Made by a program: the position numbers and the translations under genes. A stretch of 64,000 bases of DNA. It comes from a virus. The stretch covers positions 1 through 64,000 of IMG/VR virus record IMGVR_UViG_3300042914_003164, one strand, 5' to 3'. Shown in pieces: positions 45,532 through 54,509 of this stretch (position 1 is the first letter of the stretch; the number at the start of each line of letters is the position of its first letter). The notes below the pieces were generated by a model. The model was not told where the DNA came from. It did no database searches and worked only from the letters and a program-made list of their open reading frames with translations.

Positions 45532-45543
45532 GCCCCCCTTTTT
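45521..45543 (+). terminator. Intrinsic terminator at the end of the fusion frame
   Basis: GGGGGC-GCTAG-GCCCCC then five T. The stop codon of the frameshift product lies in the loop and stem. Confidence 0.85.
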
Positions 45544-45581
45544 CTTGGCTACGCTGGTGCTACTTGGGTCGATAGTGCGCC

Positions 45582-48500
45582 GTGGCGGTCAACAGAGAAA
45601 CGATTCAGATTCAAATATCCGGTGGCGATAGAATAAGGGATCTTGACAGGGCGCTAAGGGACGCCGCTCGTGGAGTTGACGAGCTAAATCAAAGTCTCGC
45701 TGGCGCGGAAGAGAGACTTCAAGCCCTTGGTGCAGAGCAAAGAGCATTTACACAGGGTACTCGCAGGCTTGGCACACAAGCAAGGAGAGCGCGTCAGCTG
45801 GAGATGGATCTTGGCTCTGGGGCTGGTGCGAGCCAGGCCGAGACAGCCGCAACAAGAAGCAGTCTCAGGTTAAGAGCTACGGCAATTCGCCGCGAACTGC
45901 GCGAAAGAGCCACAGAAAGGCGGCGGCTTGAGCAGAGAACTCGATCCGCAATGGAGCAAAGTGGAGTAGAGGAAACTCGCCGCACTGAACTTCGACGGCA
46001 ATTCGACAATCTTATTGACGCTCAGGGTGATTACGCGGATCAGATTCGCCAAAACGCCAATGAAATGGCGCGTCAGCTCAGGCAAACACGAAACAGGTCA
46101 GCAATAAGAACGACAAATACAAGGCGAGCTAGGTACGAAGAAGCGATAGAAAGACTTGGCACCGGGGCTGAATTTGGTGACAGGCCCACGTCTGGATTAA
46201 GGCAAAGGTTTGCCGAAATTCGCCAATCGGCTTCGCTCAGGTCTGTCGAGTTGGACAGACTTGAGGAGGCTGAGGCGGCTGTGCGTTCGGGAGCCGCTGC
46301 GCGAATAAGAATGCTGCGCGGTGAGCTTGCCTCTAGGAGAATAATGGGAGAGGTGGGCTCAGGGCGCCAAGAACCAGAGGCGCGTGCAGTCAGGGACCAG
46401 ATTAACGACATACTCAATGAAGTTGCCGCTAGATCGGGCGGCTTTCAGACGACAAGGGCCAGGCTGGTTACAGAGCAAGGCAGCCTTGCGGAGAGGTTGC
46501 GGGAGGCTCTCAGGACTGGTAGGGGTCGCAGGGAGGGATTCGATTTTTCTCGCAGGCTTGGTGAGCGACGGGATCGACTTGTAGCAGAACAAGCGATTGA
46601 ACCAAGAACCCTTGATAGGGTTAATTCTGCCCTGGAAAGGGCCGGGGCACTAAGAGATGCCGGAGACATAGAAACAGCAAAGGAGGTGTTAAAGGGTGCT
46701 GAAAGAACGATTGCCGCAAGAGAAAGAGAATTAAAACTGCAGAGAAACATCACAAGAGAGAGAGAGGGCGGACTTGACGCCGAAGTTGACAGAACCAACA
46801 AACTCAACAGCCTGCAAAGAAAGCTCAATGAGCTTCGCGGCGGCGGCGCCCGTGGCTTTGCGATTCAACGTGCTGAGGGCCTGGTGGCGAGGCTGCCTGA
46901 GCTTGAGCAAGCTGGCAATTTTGGTGAATTTAATCGCGTCAGCAAGCAGGCTTCGGATCTACTTTCTGCTACTAGCTCTGCGCTGACACGACAAAACAAA
47001 AGCACGGCGACCATCTCTCGCTTTCAGAAGGGAATCGCCAAGATTGAAGGTAAAATCGCCCAAAACAAGCAAATTACACTTGAGGAGGCTAGTCGCCTAC
47101 AAGCGTTCAACGAGGCCCAGCGTCGTGAACGCGGCCTTGGCCCTGCTCAGCTTGCTCTGCCCTCTGGCGACCCCTCTCTGCCTCGATTCAGGGGCGGCGC
47201 AAGACCCGCTGGCGAGGGCATGATTGGCAGAACCGCCGAAGAAGCATCTACCGCTCTGCGCGAGATCCAATCCGACTTCATCAAGAAGGCCGCCAAGCCC
47301 GTTGGTCAGAAGTTTGTTGAAGCACTGGCAGAGGCGAGTACAAGTGCCATCACGGGCAGGGGCATATTTGAAGCCTTCCAGGGCTTTGCCAAAGGATTTG
47401 GAAAGCTCGCTACATCACAGGGCGCTGGCGGCAAGGCTGCTACTGGGGCAATTGACCCCGCAGAGGCCCAGACTCGATTCAATAAGGCACTCAACTCCAG
47501 TCGAGCGCTTACGGAGCAACTTAACACGCTTGAGGTCGAAGGAGTCAATGTAGCGCAAGAAAGGATCAAACTGGAAGCCGCCCTCAAGGCTACCAGGAAA
47601 ACCAATTTTGAGCTGAACAGGAGTAGCCTAGAGGCGATTGAGGATCAACTTAGCAATACCCGCTCCTTTGTGAGCGCGGAAAGAGCGGTAATTACACAAG
47701 TAGCGAAGCGCAACAAGCTTGAGCAAGATGCTCTTGACGGCCAAACGGCTAGAACCAATAAACTCCTGGGCCTACAAAGAAAGCTTGGGGAGCTGACAGC
47801 CGCTGGCGTAGGCGGACCAGCCCTGCAACGCGCTCAAGGTCTCATCGGAAAACTTCCCGGCCTTGAGCAGGGCGGCAATCTAGGCGAGTTCGACCGTGTT
47901 GCTGCGCGAGCCTCTGCCTCCCTCCTTGACGCTGCCTCTGCCTCCAGGCTTCAAGCTTCGGCATCGAGAGATGTTGCCGCCGCCGACAAAGCAAGGGCCG
48001 CTGCAACCAAGGGCGCACAGGATGCCGAATTCAAGCTTCGCCAGCTCACGACAAAAGGTGTTGATCCTCGCCAGCTCGCAGCTCCTGTAGGCGGAAAAAC
48101 AACCTCCCTCCAGAAGATCATCAACCGAGCCTCCTCTGAGGCAGCTTTTGGCGACCCCGCAAGAGCCAGTGAACTGTTGGATATTGCCAATAGGCGGGTT
48201 GAGGTGCTTGGTCGAGAGCTTGGCCTTGCTAAGTCAGTTGAATCGCAGGAGAAAAAGAGAGTAAATGCCTCCAAAGCTGTTACAAGGGAAAATGAAAAGC
48301 AGAGCAAAGCAGCGGTTGCCCTTGCCTCCCAGAGGGAAGATGCGCTCGATGCGGAAGTCAGCAGAACTCTCAAGCTCGAAAAACTAGAAAGGCAGCTCAA
48401 CGAGCTTCGCGCTGCTGGAGCCAAGGGTGTCAGCTTCCAGCGGGCCGAGATGTTTATTGGCAGACTGCCCGCCCTTGAGCAGGCTGGCAATTTCCGTGAA

Positions 48501-51500
48501 TTTGAGCGTGCCGCGAAAGTGAGCGCAGAGGCGCTGGCGGCTACAAGGGCTGGAATGGCTGCCAGCAAGAAGGCTGCGGGCGGCGCAATTGACCCGGCAG
48601 AGGCTCAGACCCGACTAAGCAAGGCGCTCAATTCCAGTCGAGTGCTTCAGGAGCAGCTTAACACTCTTGAGCTGAAGGGTGTCAATGTAGCACAAACCAA
48701 GGCAAACCTGCAAAATGCGATAAACAATGCCAAACAGTCTACTTTCCAGCTTACAAGAGATAATCTGCAAGAGCTTGAGCGCGAGCTTGAGGCCGTTCGT
48801 TCCTTGGTTGCAGCCGAAAAATCTGTAACAGCAGAGCAGGAAAAGCAGTCAAAGCTCAGAAAGATTTCCGGCGAGAATCTTCCACGTATCAGGCGGGACA
48901 CTCTCTCTGGTCTTCTTGGCGATATTCGAGAGTCTGGCGGTGCCGGTCGCGTGCTGATGGGCGGCAGGAGTGCCGAAGGCGCAATTGAGCAAATCGTTCA
49001 GACCTTCAACCGCAGCGTTGGCACTGGAGCTACGGCTGGCAAGGCCGGTCAACAACTGGGCCTAAATGATCTTGCGAAAGTCTCCAAGGCTTCTACAAGA
49101 GAGCTTGAGCTGCTATCGGAAACTCTGACAATGGTTCGCGCTGGAATGCGGACTACTGACAAAGGCTTCGATCAGATCGGTGACACGATTGCTCGGGTCA
49201 ATCGCCAGATCCAAAGAACTGATCCCGATGCCGACTTCCTGACCCGCCGGTTAGGCGTCAGGGGCGGCAGGGCGGCCAGTGAGGGCCTGATTGGTGGTGC
49301 GTTCCCCCTCCTGTTCGGGCAGGGCATTGGAGCGGCTGCTGGTGGTGCTGCTGGTGGTGCTCTTGGCGGTGCTGCTGGCGGGATGCTGGGCTTCGGCCTG
49401 TCCCTGACTGGCACGGCGATTGGCACGGCGGCTGACAACTTGATGCAGGCGGCTCAGGACACGGGGGACATGCTCCGCGACCTGACGGGGAACTTTGATC
49501 AGATCAAGGAAGCTGGACTGCTTGCAAGTCGGACTCAGGAGAAGCTGGTTGAAAGCCTGATTCAAGGTGGCGAGAAAACCGCTGCATATTCGATCATTCA
49601 GGCGGAGCTGAATAGAAAACTTGGCGGAGAAGGTGTTTCCAGGCTTCGCGCCGCAGCTGACGCTGGTGATCGCATGAAGCGTGCAATGGCTGAGCTTGGT
49701 ATTCAAATCCAAGAAGCTGTTTCCGGCCCTCTTGCAGCACTGCTCAACTGGGTTTCTGGAGTTGTCGAAGAGGGCAACAAGGTCAACAGATATGGGCTCT
49801 TGTTACAGCAGCTGCCGCCAGAGAGGGCTCAACAACTTCGTCAAGAGACTCTGGGGGCTGTCGCTCAAGCAGGGCAACTCAATCCCTTCCGTGTAAGGTC
49901 TCCTCTGCTTGGCACTCAAAATCTTGAGCCAGACGAGGGAGAAGTTGCCCGCATTGCCACACTTGGCCAGCTCTCCGCAATTCTTGCCAAGTTTGAGGCT
50001 TTTGTCCCATCTACTCCCCAGACAGAGGAGGAGAAGAGGTCGGCTGCGATAAGGGAGGCCGAAGTTGAGGTCTCTCGCGCCCAGCGCGATCTCCAGGCTG
50101 TCTCCAGAGAGCTTGAAAGCATTGACATCCTGAAAGGCTTTGAGCAGCGCATTGTTGCTGCCAAGAGAGAGCAGGAAGATATTGATCGCCAAGCTTTTGA
50201 AGCCCGCCGTGACTACGAGCGTCAGATTGCGGACATTCGTGAAAGCGTAGAGAATAGGGTCTCTCAGATCAATCAAGAAAATAAGCAGAAAGAGATTGAC
50301 CTGATCGTTAAGCAGGGCGAGATCCGTCAGGCTCAATTCAGGAATGCTGCTCTTGCGATTCAGGGCGAGCTTGCTGGTGACGAGCTTGCATCCAGCCTTG
50401 CTGATGCTGTTAGCACCTATCTCGGTGCTCAGCTTTCCGCGCAAGACCAGATTGAGCAGCGCCGCGCACAGTTTGAGCTTGACCTTGCTAACCAAGAGAT
50501 TGAGATTGGTAAGTTCAAAATTGACATTGCCAAGAGTGTGTCAAGGTTAAATCTTGATACAAACGAGAAAATTCAGGCTATCAATCTGAACATCGCCAGG
50601 AGAAACGAGGACGCGGCAAAGAACACTTTTGAATTTGAGAAGAAGATTGCCTCGCTTAAGTTAAAGGCAACTACCAGGGAGCTTGTTCTTTCGCGGAGTC
50701 AGGATGAAATCGACCTTGAGGCGCTGAGAACGCGCAACGCTTCCCTGCCGAGCAACCCGGTGCTAGATGCGCAAGTAAAGGTGCTGGAAACGAGAGTTGC
50801 GGAGACCAGGAAAGCGACTGACGAAATCCTGGGCATGATCAAGGAGGTGGAGGCCATGCCCCCTCCTGCGCAAATTCGCCCTGTTGCGCCAATTTCAGCT
50901 AAATCCGTAAGCACTGCTGGCGTTGATAGGGCCTTCGCAAGGGGTGTCGCTCTTAGCAGGCAATTCCAAGAGCTTGAAGACCAGCTTGTTGCCCTAGTGA
51001 AAGCTGGGGATGCCCAAGAGTTAGTCAATCAACTTGACAGAATTGCGCTCACCGCTGGCAGGCAGCTCGCCACATCACTGTCTGATGCAGTCAAGGAATA
51101 TGGAGTGGCGGTCGGAGACCTGAAACCGATCATTGATGGCGTTGACCAATCCTACGAAGAACTTCGCAATTCCTTTGCTCGACAAAAGCGCCCAGTTACC
51201 CCAGAGCTGGAGAAGCTGCTTGAGGGATACCGCAAGGCACAGATTGCACTAGAGGAACTTGCCCCTACGCAAAGGTTCTACAACGATGCCATAAGTGGCT
51301 ACACAGGTGAGATTGATCAGCTCAAAGGCTCGATTAACGATCTCCTTGGCCCCACGTCAGCTTATGAAAAAGAACTTCAGCGTATCAATGAGTCTGGTGG
51401 CATCCAAGTCAATCCAGAACTGAATACCAGGCTTCTTGAGGCTGCGGCAAATACTGACAGGCTTAGGGAGAAGCTTGAGGCGCTCAACGCCTTGAACGAT

Positions 51501-53615
51501 CTTGCAGCTGGCTGGACTGATTCGTTCATTAGCTTCAACAAAGAGCTTCTCAAGGGTGAGGGCTTGATCAAGTCTCTTAAGACCTTCTTGGAGAGCACGG
51601 CGGATAGGGCTCTTGACTTGATCCTTGAATTTACCCTGCGTCCAATGCAGGAAAAAATGTTCAAGGACATGGCGAAGTTTCTTGGCTTTGAGGCCGAAAA
51701 GAATCCACTGCTGAAGCCCCTTGATTCAATCAACAACCTTAACGAGAAGATTTACACTGACCTCAAGGCGATAAAAGACCACTTCCTCAAGAATGCCCCA
51801 GCCGCTCTACCTGTTCAGCCGCAGGCTGCTAATGGCATCGTGCCGGGACCTGGACTAAGCGGAATTCCCGCTTCTCAGCAGATTACCCAATTCAGCAATC
51901 TCTCTCCTGTAAGCCCGGTAGGCCCCCAGAGCAGCGGTTTGCCGCCCAACTGGAACGAGGGGCTTGGTGCTGGACGTGGACATCAAGGGCGGGACGTTGG
52001 GGTGGACGTTGGCACCACGATTCACGCAATGGAGGCTGCTGTAGTCGAAAGCATTATTAGGGGCTTCGGCAAAGCTGGCGATGCAGTTGTTCTTCGTTAC
52101 GCCAACAGCGACAGGCTGGGAGTCTATGGACACATGACCCCTGGCGTAGAAGCCGGTCAGTCTGTTGCGGCTGGTCAGCAAATTGGCGTCATAACCCCTG
52201 ATATTCGGCCAGGTGGCGGGAATAACAGCCATCTTCATTATGAATGGTGGAAGCAGCAAAGAGGTCCCGCAGGAAACCTGCTCGACCCAAGCGACAGACT
52301 GCGCAAAGCGATATACGGTTCGCCTGCTTCAATGAACAGAGGTCCTCAGTCTTCCCTCCCCGGCGCCTTCACCGGGATGGGCGGACCCGATGAACTGTTT
52401 GCCGTTGAGCAGGTGCAGGGGATCCTTCCACAGGTCGTGAAGGGTGCCGTTGAGAACTACGAAAGATTTAAGGTCGCTGTCGAGAAAGACCTTAATTCGC
52501 TGAATTCACTAAAAGAGGTGGAGGGTTTTGGACTTGACGCACTGGATTGGGTCAAGAATAAAGCCCCACTGGGCGCAGTTGGACCCGCAGCAGACAAGGC
52601 AATGCGCTCTGACATGAGCGAAATTCTTGTGGAACTTGTCAACAATCGCATGAGCCAGCTTTCTACTGCTCAGCAATCCATGCCCAGCGGTGAAGGTTCG
52701 CCCCTCAACGGGATACTCAAATATGAGGGGCAGCTTAGCGAGCTTGGCTTTACGACGATTGATCTAAATGGCCAATTCTCCAAGGTTGGAGAATCTGTTT
52801 ATCAGCTCGACCAGAAGCTTCTTAGCGCATCCCAGTCCACTGAAATGTGGAATGCAAGCCTTGGCCAAAGCGCCAGCACACAGGAAAGGGCCGGATCGAC
52901 TGCGGAGAGGACAGCCAATCAAGAGTCCGAAAGGCTGAAGAAGATTGGCCAGTTCGCTGGCGCAAGCATCCAAACCCTAAGCGGTGTTGCGATGGGTATT
53001 GGCGGCGCCCAGATGATCGGCAAGGGTGGCACCTACAACACCCTGATGGGCATCGCCTCCATCTTTGGTGGCATCTCCAGCGTCGCTTCTGGCATAGGCG
53101 GCTTTGGTAACATGTTTGGCTTGAAAGGTTTTGCGGATGGTGGCAGACCTACCCCCAACGAGCCAGCCTGGATCGGGGAAGAGGGAATGGAGCTGTGGGT
53201 TCCTGATAAGCCGGGGACGATCATCTCAAACGATGACCTAGATGATCTATATGTCCCAGGACTTGATGACAAAAACAGTCCTCCGGTTCCTGCTGGCAGG
53301 TACTCTCGCAAGGAGTCTGGCGGGTTCTCTTCGGAGTCTGACTACGATCAATCTGGCGCACCTCTGTCCTATGGCCGATCCGTGCCATACCAGCGCAGTG
53401 AGACCACAAGGGAGATTGATCGCCTTGAGCGGGTCGCCGCAAACCCACGCGAGCTGCCCCCGATCAAGTATGAAACCCAGCGAGTCAATCAGTATGAGTT
53501 TGTCACCCCTGACCAGCTTGAGGAGTCCAACGCAAGGACCGCGAAGGCTGCGAGGGCGCAGACAATCCGCGAACTTGCTGATAGCCTGAAGACCCGTAAG
53601 CGCATCGGACTCTGA
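45582..53615 (+). CDS. Tape measure protein with M23 peptidase domain, 2677 aa
   Basis: Sets tail length; at about 0.15 nm per residue the tail would be roughly 400 nm. The first 1300 residues are coiled coil and carry repeats: a TNKL-LQRKL-EL...LEQ-GN block near residues 404, 724 and 927, and an AIDPAEAQTR block near 623 and 1003. A hydrophobic Gly/Ala segment near 1235-1285 (LLFGQGIGAAAGGAAGGALG) may cross the membrane on DNA entry. Near 2125-2240 lies an M23-type metallopeptidase: HQGRD, VYGHM and HLHYEWW give the zinc ligands. The end (FADGGRPTPNEPAWIGEEG) is typical of tape measures. GTG start. Confidence 0.95.
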   Translation: MAVNRETIQIQISGGDRIRDLDRALRDAARGVDELNQSLAGAEERLQALGAEQRAFTQGTRRLGTQARRARQLEMDLGSGAGASQAETAATRSSLRLRATAIRRELRERATERRRLEQRTRSAMEQSGVEETRRTELRRQFDNLIDAQGDYADQIRQNANEMARQLRQTRNRSAIRTTNTRRARYEEAIERLGTGAEFGDRPTSGLRQRFAEIRQSASLRSVELDRLEEAEAAVRSGAAARIRMLRGELASRRIMGEVGSGRQEPEARAVRDQINDILNEVAARSGGFQTTRARLVTEQGSLAERLREALRTGRGRREGFDFSRRLGERRDRLVAEQAIEPRTLDRVNSALERAGALRDAGDIETAKEVLKGAERTIAARERELKLQRNITREREGGLDAEVDRTNKLNSLQRKLNELRGGGARGFAIQRAEGLVARLPELEQAGNFGEFNRVSKQASDLLSATSSALTRQNKSTATISRFQKGIAKIEGKIAQNKQITLEEASRLQAFNEAQRRERGLGPAQLALPSGDPSLPRFRGGARPAGEGMIGRTAEEASTALREIQSDFIKKAAKPVGQKFVEALAEASTSAITGRGIFEAFQGFAKGFGKLATSQGAGGKAATGAIDPAEAQTRFNKALNSSRALTEQLNTLEVEGVNVAQERIKLEAALKATRKTNFELNRSSLEAIEDQLSNTRSFVSAERAVITQVAKRNKLEQDALDGQTARTNKLLGLQRKLGELTAAGVGGPALQRAQGLIGKLPGLEQGGNLGEFDRVAARASASLLDAASASRLQASASRDVAAADKARAAATKGAQDAEFKLRQLTTKGVDPRQLAAPVGGKTTSLQKIINRASSEAAFGDPARASELLDIANRRVEVLGRELGLAKSVESQEKKRVNASKAVTRENEKQSKAAVALASQREDALDAEVSRTLKLEKLERQLNELRAAGAKGVSFQRAEMFIGRLPALEQAGNFREFERAAKVSAEALAATRAGMAASKKAAGGAIDPAEAQTRLSKALNSSRVLQEQLNTLELKGVNVAQTKANLQNAINNAKQSTFQLTRDNLQELERELEAVRSLVAAEKSVTAEQEKQSKLRKISGENLPRIRRDTLSGLLGDIRESGGAGRVLMGGRSAEGAIEQIVQTFNRSVGTGATAGKAGQQLGLNDLAKVSKASTRELELLSETLTMVRAGMRTTDKGFDQIGDTIARVNRQIQRTDPDADFLTRRLGVRGGRAASEGLIGGAFPLLFGQGIGAAAGGAAGGALGGAAGGMLGFGLSLTGTAIGTAADNLMQAAQDTGDMLRDLTGNFDQIKEAGLLASRTQEKLVESLIQGGEKTAAYSIIQAELNRKLGGEGVSRLRAAADAGDRMKRAMAELGIQIQEAVSGPLAALLNWVSGVVEEGNKVNRYGLLLQQLPPERAQQLRQETLGAVAQAGQLNPFRVRSPLLGTQNLEPDEGEVARIATLGQLSAILAKFEAFVPSTPQTEEEKRSAAIREAEVEVSRAQRDLQAVSRELESIDILKGFEQRIVAAKREQEDIDRQAFEARRDYERQIADIRESVENRVSQINQENKQKEIDLIVKQGEIRQAQFRNAALAIQGELAGDELASSLADAVSTYLGAQLSAQDQIEQRRAQFELDLANQEIEIGKFKIDIAKSVSRLNLDTNEKIQAINLNIARRNEDAAKNTFEFEKKIASLKLKATTRELVLSRSQDEIDLEALRTRNASLPSNPVLDAQVKVLETRVAETRKATDEILGMIKEVEAMPPPAQIRPVAPISAKSVSTAGVDRAFARGVALSRQFQELEDQLVALVKAGDAQELVNQLDRIALTAGRQLATSLSDAVKEYGVAVGDLKPIIDGVDQSYEELRNSFARQKRPVTPELEKLLEGYRKAQIALEELAPTQRFYNDAISGYTGEIDQLKGSINDLLGPTSAYEKELQRINESGGIQVNPELNTRLLEAAANTDRLREKLEALNALNDLAAGWTDSFISFNKELLKGEGLIKSLKTFLESTADRALDLILEFTLRPMQEKMFKDMAKFLGFEAEKNPLLKPLDSINNLNEKIYTDLKAIKDHFLKNAPAALPVQPQAANGIVPGPGLSGIPASQQITQFSNLSPVSPVGPQSSGLPPNWNEGLGAGRGHQGRDVGVDVGTTIHAMEAAVVESIIRGFGKAGDAVVLRYANSDRLGVYGHMTPGVEAGQSVAAGQQIGVITPDIRPGGGNNSHLHYEWWKQQRGPAGNLLDPSDRLRKAIYGSPASMNRGPQSSLPGAFTGMGGPDELFAVEQVQGILPQVVKGAVENYERFKVAVEKDLNSLNSLKEVEGFGLDALDWVKNKAPLGAVGPAADKAMRSDMSEILVELVNNRMSQLSTAQQSMPSGEGSPLNGILKYEGQLSELGFTTIDLNGQFSKVGESVYQLDQKLLSASQSTEMWNASLGQSASTQERAGSTAERTANQESERLKKIGQFAGASIQTLSGVAMGIGGAQMIGKGGTYNTLMGIASIFGGISSVASGIGGFGNMFGLKGFADGGRPTPNEPAWIGEEGMELWVPDKPGTIISNDDLDDLYVPGLDDKNSPPVPAGRYSRKESGGFSSESDYDQSGAPLSYGRSVPYQRSETTREIDRLERVAANPRELPPIKYETQRVNQYEFVTPDQLEESNARTAKAARAQTIRELADSLKTRKRIGL

Positions 53616-53616
53616 A

Positions 53617-54105
53617 GTGAAAAGTGATTTTGCAATTGTTAGTTACATTCGCTTCAAGGAGCGTCGTGGAGGCCCTTATCTGCCATTCGCCTACCAGAAC
53701 TATTACATCAACGAAACAAGACAGTACCAAGGTGTAGATTACAATTTTGCCCCGCTTGGTGTCTCAGGCGGTGGCGGCAGGCAAGGGGGCGAGCGTGGCA
53801 GAGGTGCAATTGTCTGCCCCTCTAACACCCTTGTTCAGAACATTTTTTGGGAAGCGGACTCAAATAGGTGGCTGGTGGAAATCGCCTCAGTTGAGGTTGA
53901 TACACAGAGCGATCAAGAACTTGCACTGATAACCAAGCAGTTTTGGTCCTGCCGCATTGAAGGCAACATTGAAATTGGCAAGCCTGGGTATTCCGTTTTA
54001 CAGCTGTCGAGCCCTCTTGACACGGCTAATGCTATAGTTGGCGGCAGACCTCTTTCTCAGTTTATGGTTGGAGCACTGCCAACAAGCGGGACCATTAGCG
54101 TATGA
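53617..54105 (+). CDS. Minor tail protein (distal tail/gpL position), 162 aa
   Basis: GTG start one base after the tape-measure stop. Beta-rich, with a Gly/Arg-rich loop (GVSGGGGRQGGERGRG). In this order of genes it would be a tail-tip protein joining the tube to the tip (M/L position of lambda). Ends in ATGA with the next gene. The family is inferred mostly from context. Confidence 0.6.
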   Translation: MKSDFAIVSYIRFKERRGGPYLPFAYQNYYINETRQYQGVDYNFAPLGVSGGGGRQGGERGRGAIVCPSNTLVQNIFWEADSNRWLVEIASVEVDTQSDQELALITKQFWSCRIEGNIEIGKPGYSVLQLSSPLDTANAIVGGRPLSQFMVGALPTSGTISV

Positions 54106-54509
54106 GCCTGCATGACTACCTTGGGCTCAAACATGGATTTGGAGCTGACCCAAGAGACGGTAAAGCCGCAGATTGCCTCCTCCTTTGTTTTGCACTTCTT
54201 GAAGAGGGTGGTGCTTTTGCCCCAAAGCTTGACCCAAGCTGGATTGAGATGGCAAGAGCTGGCCTCTGGGGCTCTCTTGAGGCAATCTGGAACAGAATGA
54301 CGGTTGCTGTTGATGGCCCTGAGCCATTTGCAGTTACCCTCCACCGCAACAAGCCAAGACCCGATCACCCAAGACTTGGCGTTTCAACACTGATTGAAAC
54401 AGGCGGATCGCTGGGCATTGTTATGATTCATGCAAGAAAGGGTGTGATCTGGCTACCGCTATCTACACCCGGACTGCCAAAGTTTCAATTCAGGAAGTTC
54501 AAGCAGTGA
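54102..54509 (+). CDS. NlpC/P60-like tail-tip hydrolase candidate, 135 aa
   Basis: DYLGLKHGFGADPRDGKAADC at the start resembles the NlpC/P60 nucleophile region, with Cys at about residue 24. A His in IMIHARKGVIWLP lies where the second catalytic residue is expected. The order tape measure, gpL-like, this protein, gpJ-like matches lambda's K position, whose product cuts peptidoglycan peptides. The match is partial, so enzyme activity is uncertain. Coupled by ATGA to both neighbours. Confidence 0.55.
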   Translation: MSLHDYLGLKHGFGADPRDGKAADCLLLCFALLEEGGAFAPKLDPSWIEMARAGLWGSLEAIWNRMTVAVDGPEPFAVTLHRNKPRPDHPRLGVSTLIETGGSLGIVMIHARKGVIWLPLSTPGLPKFQFRKFKQ

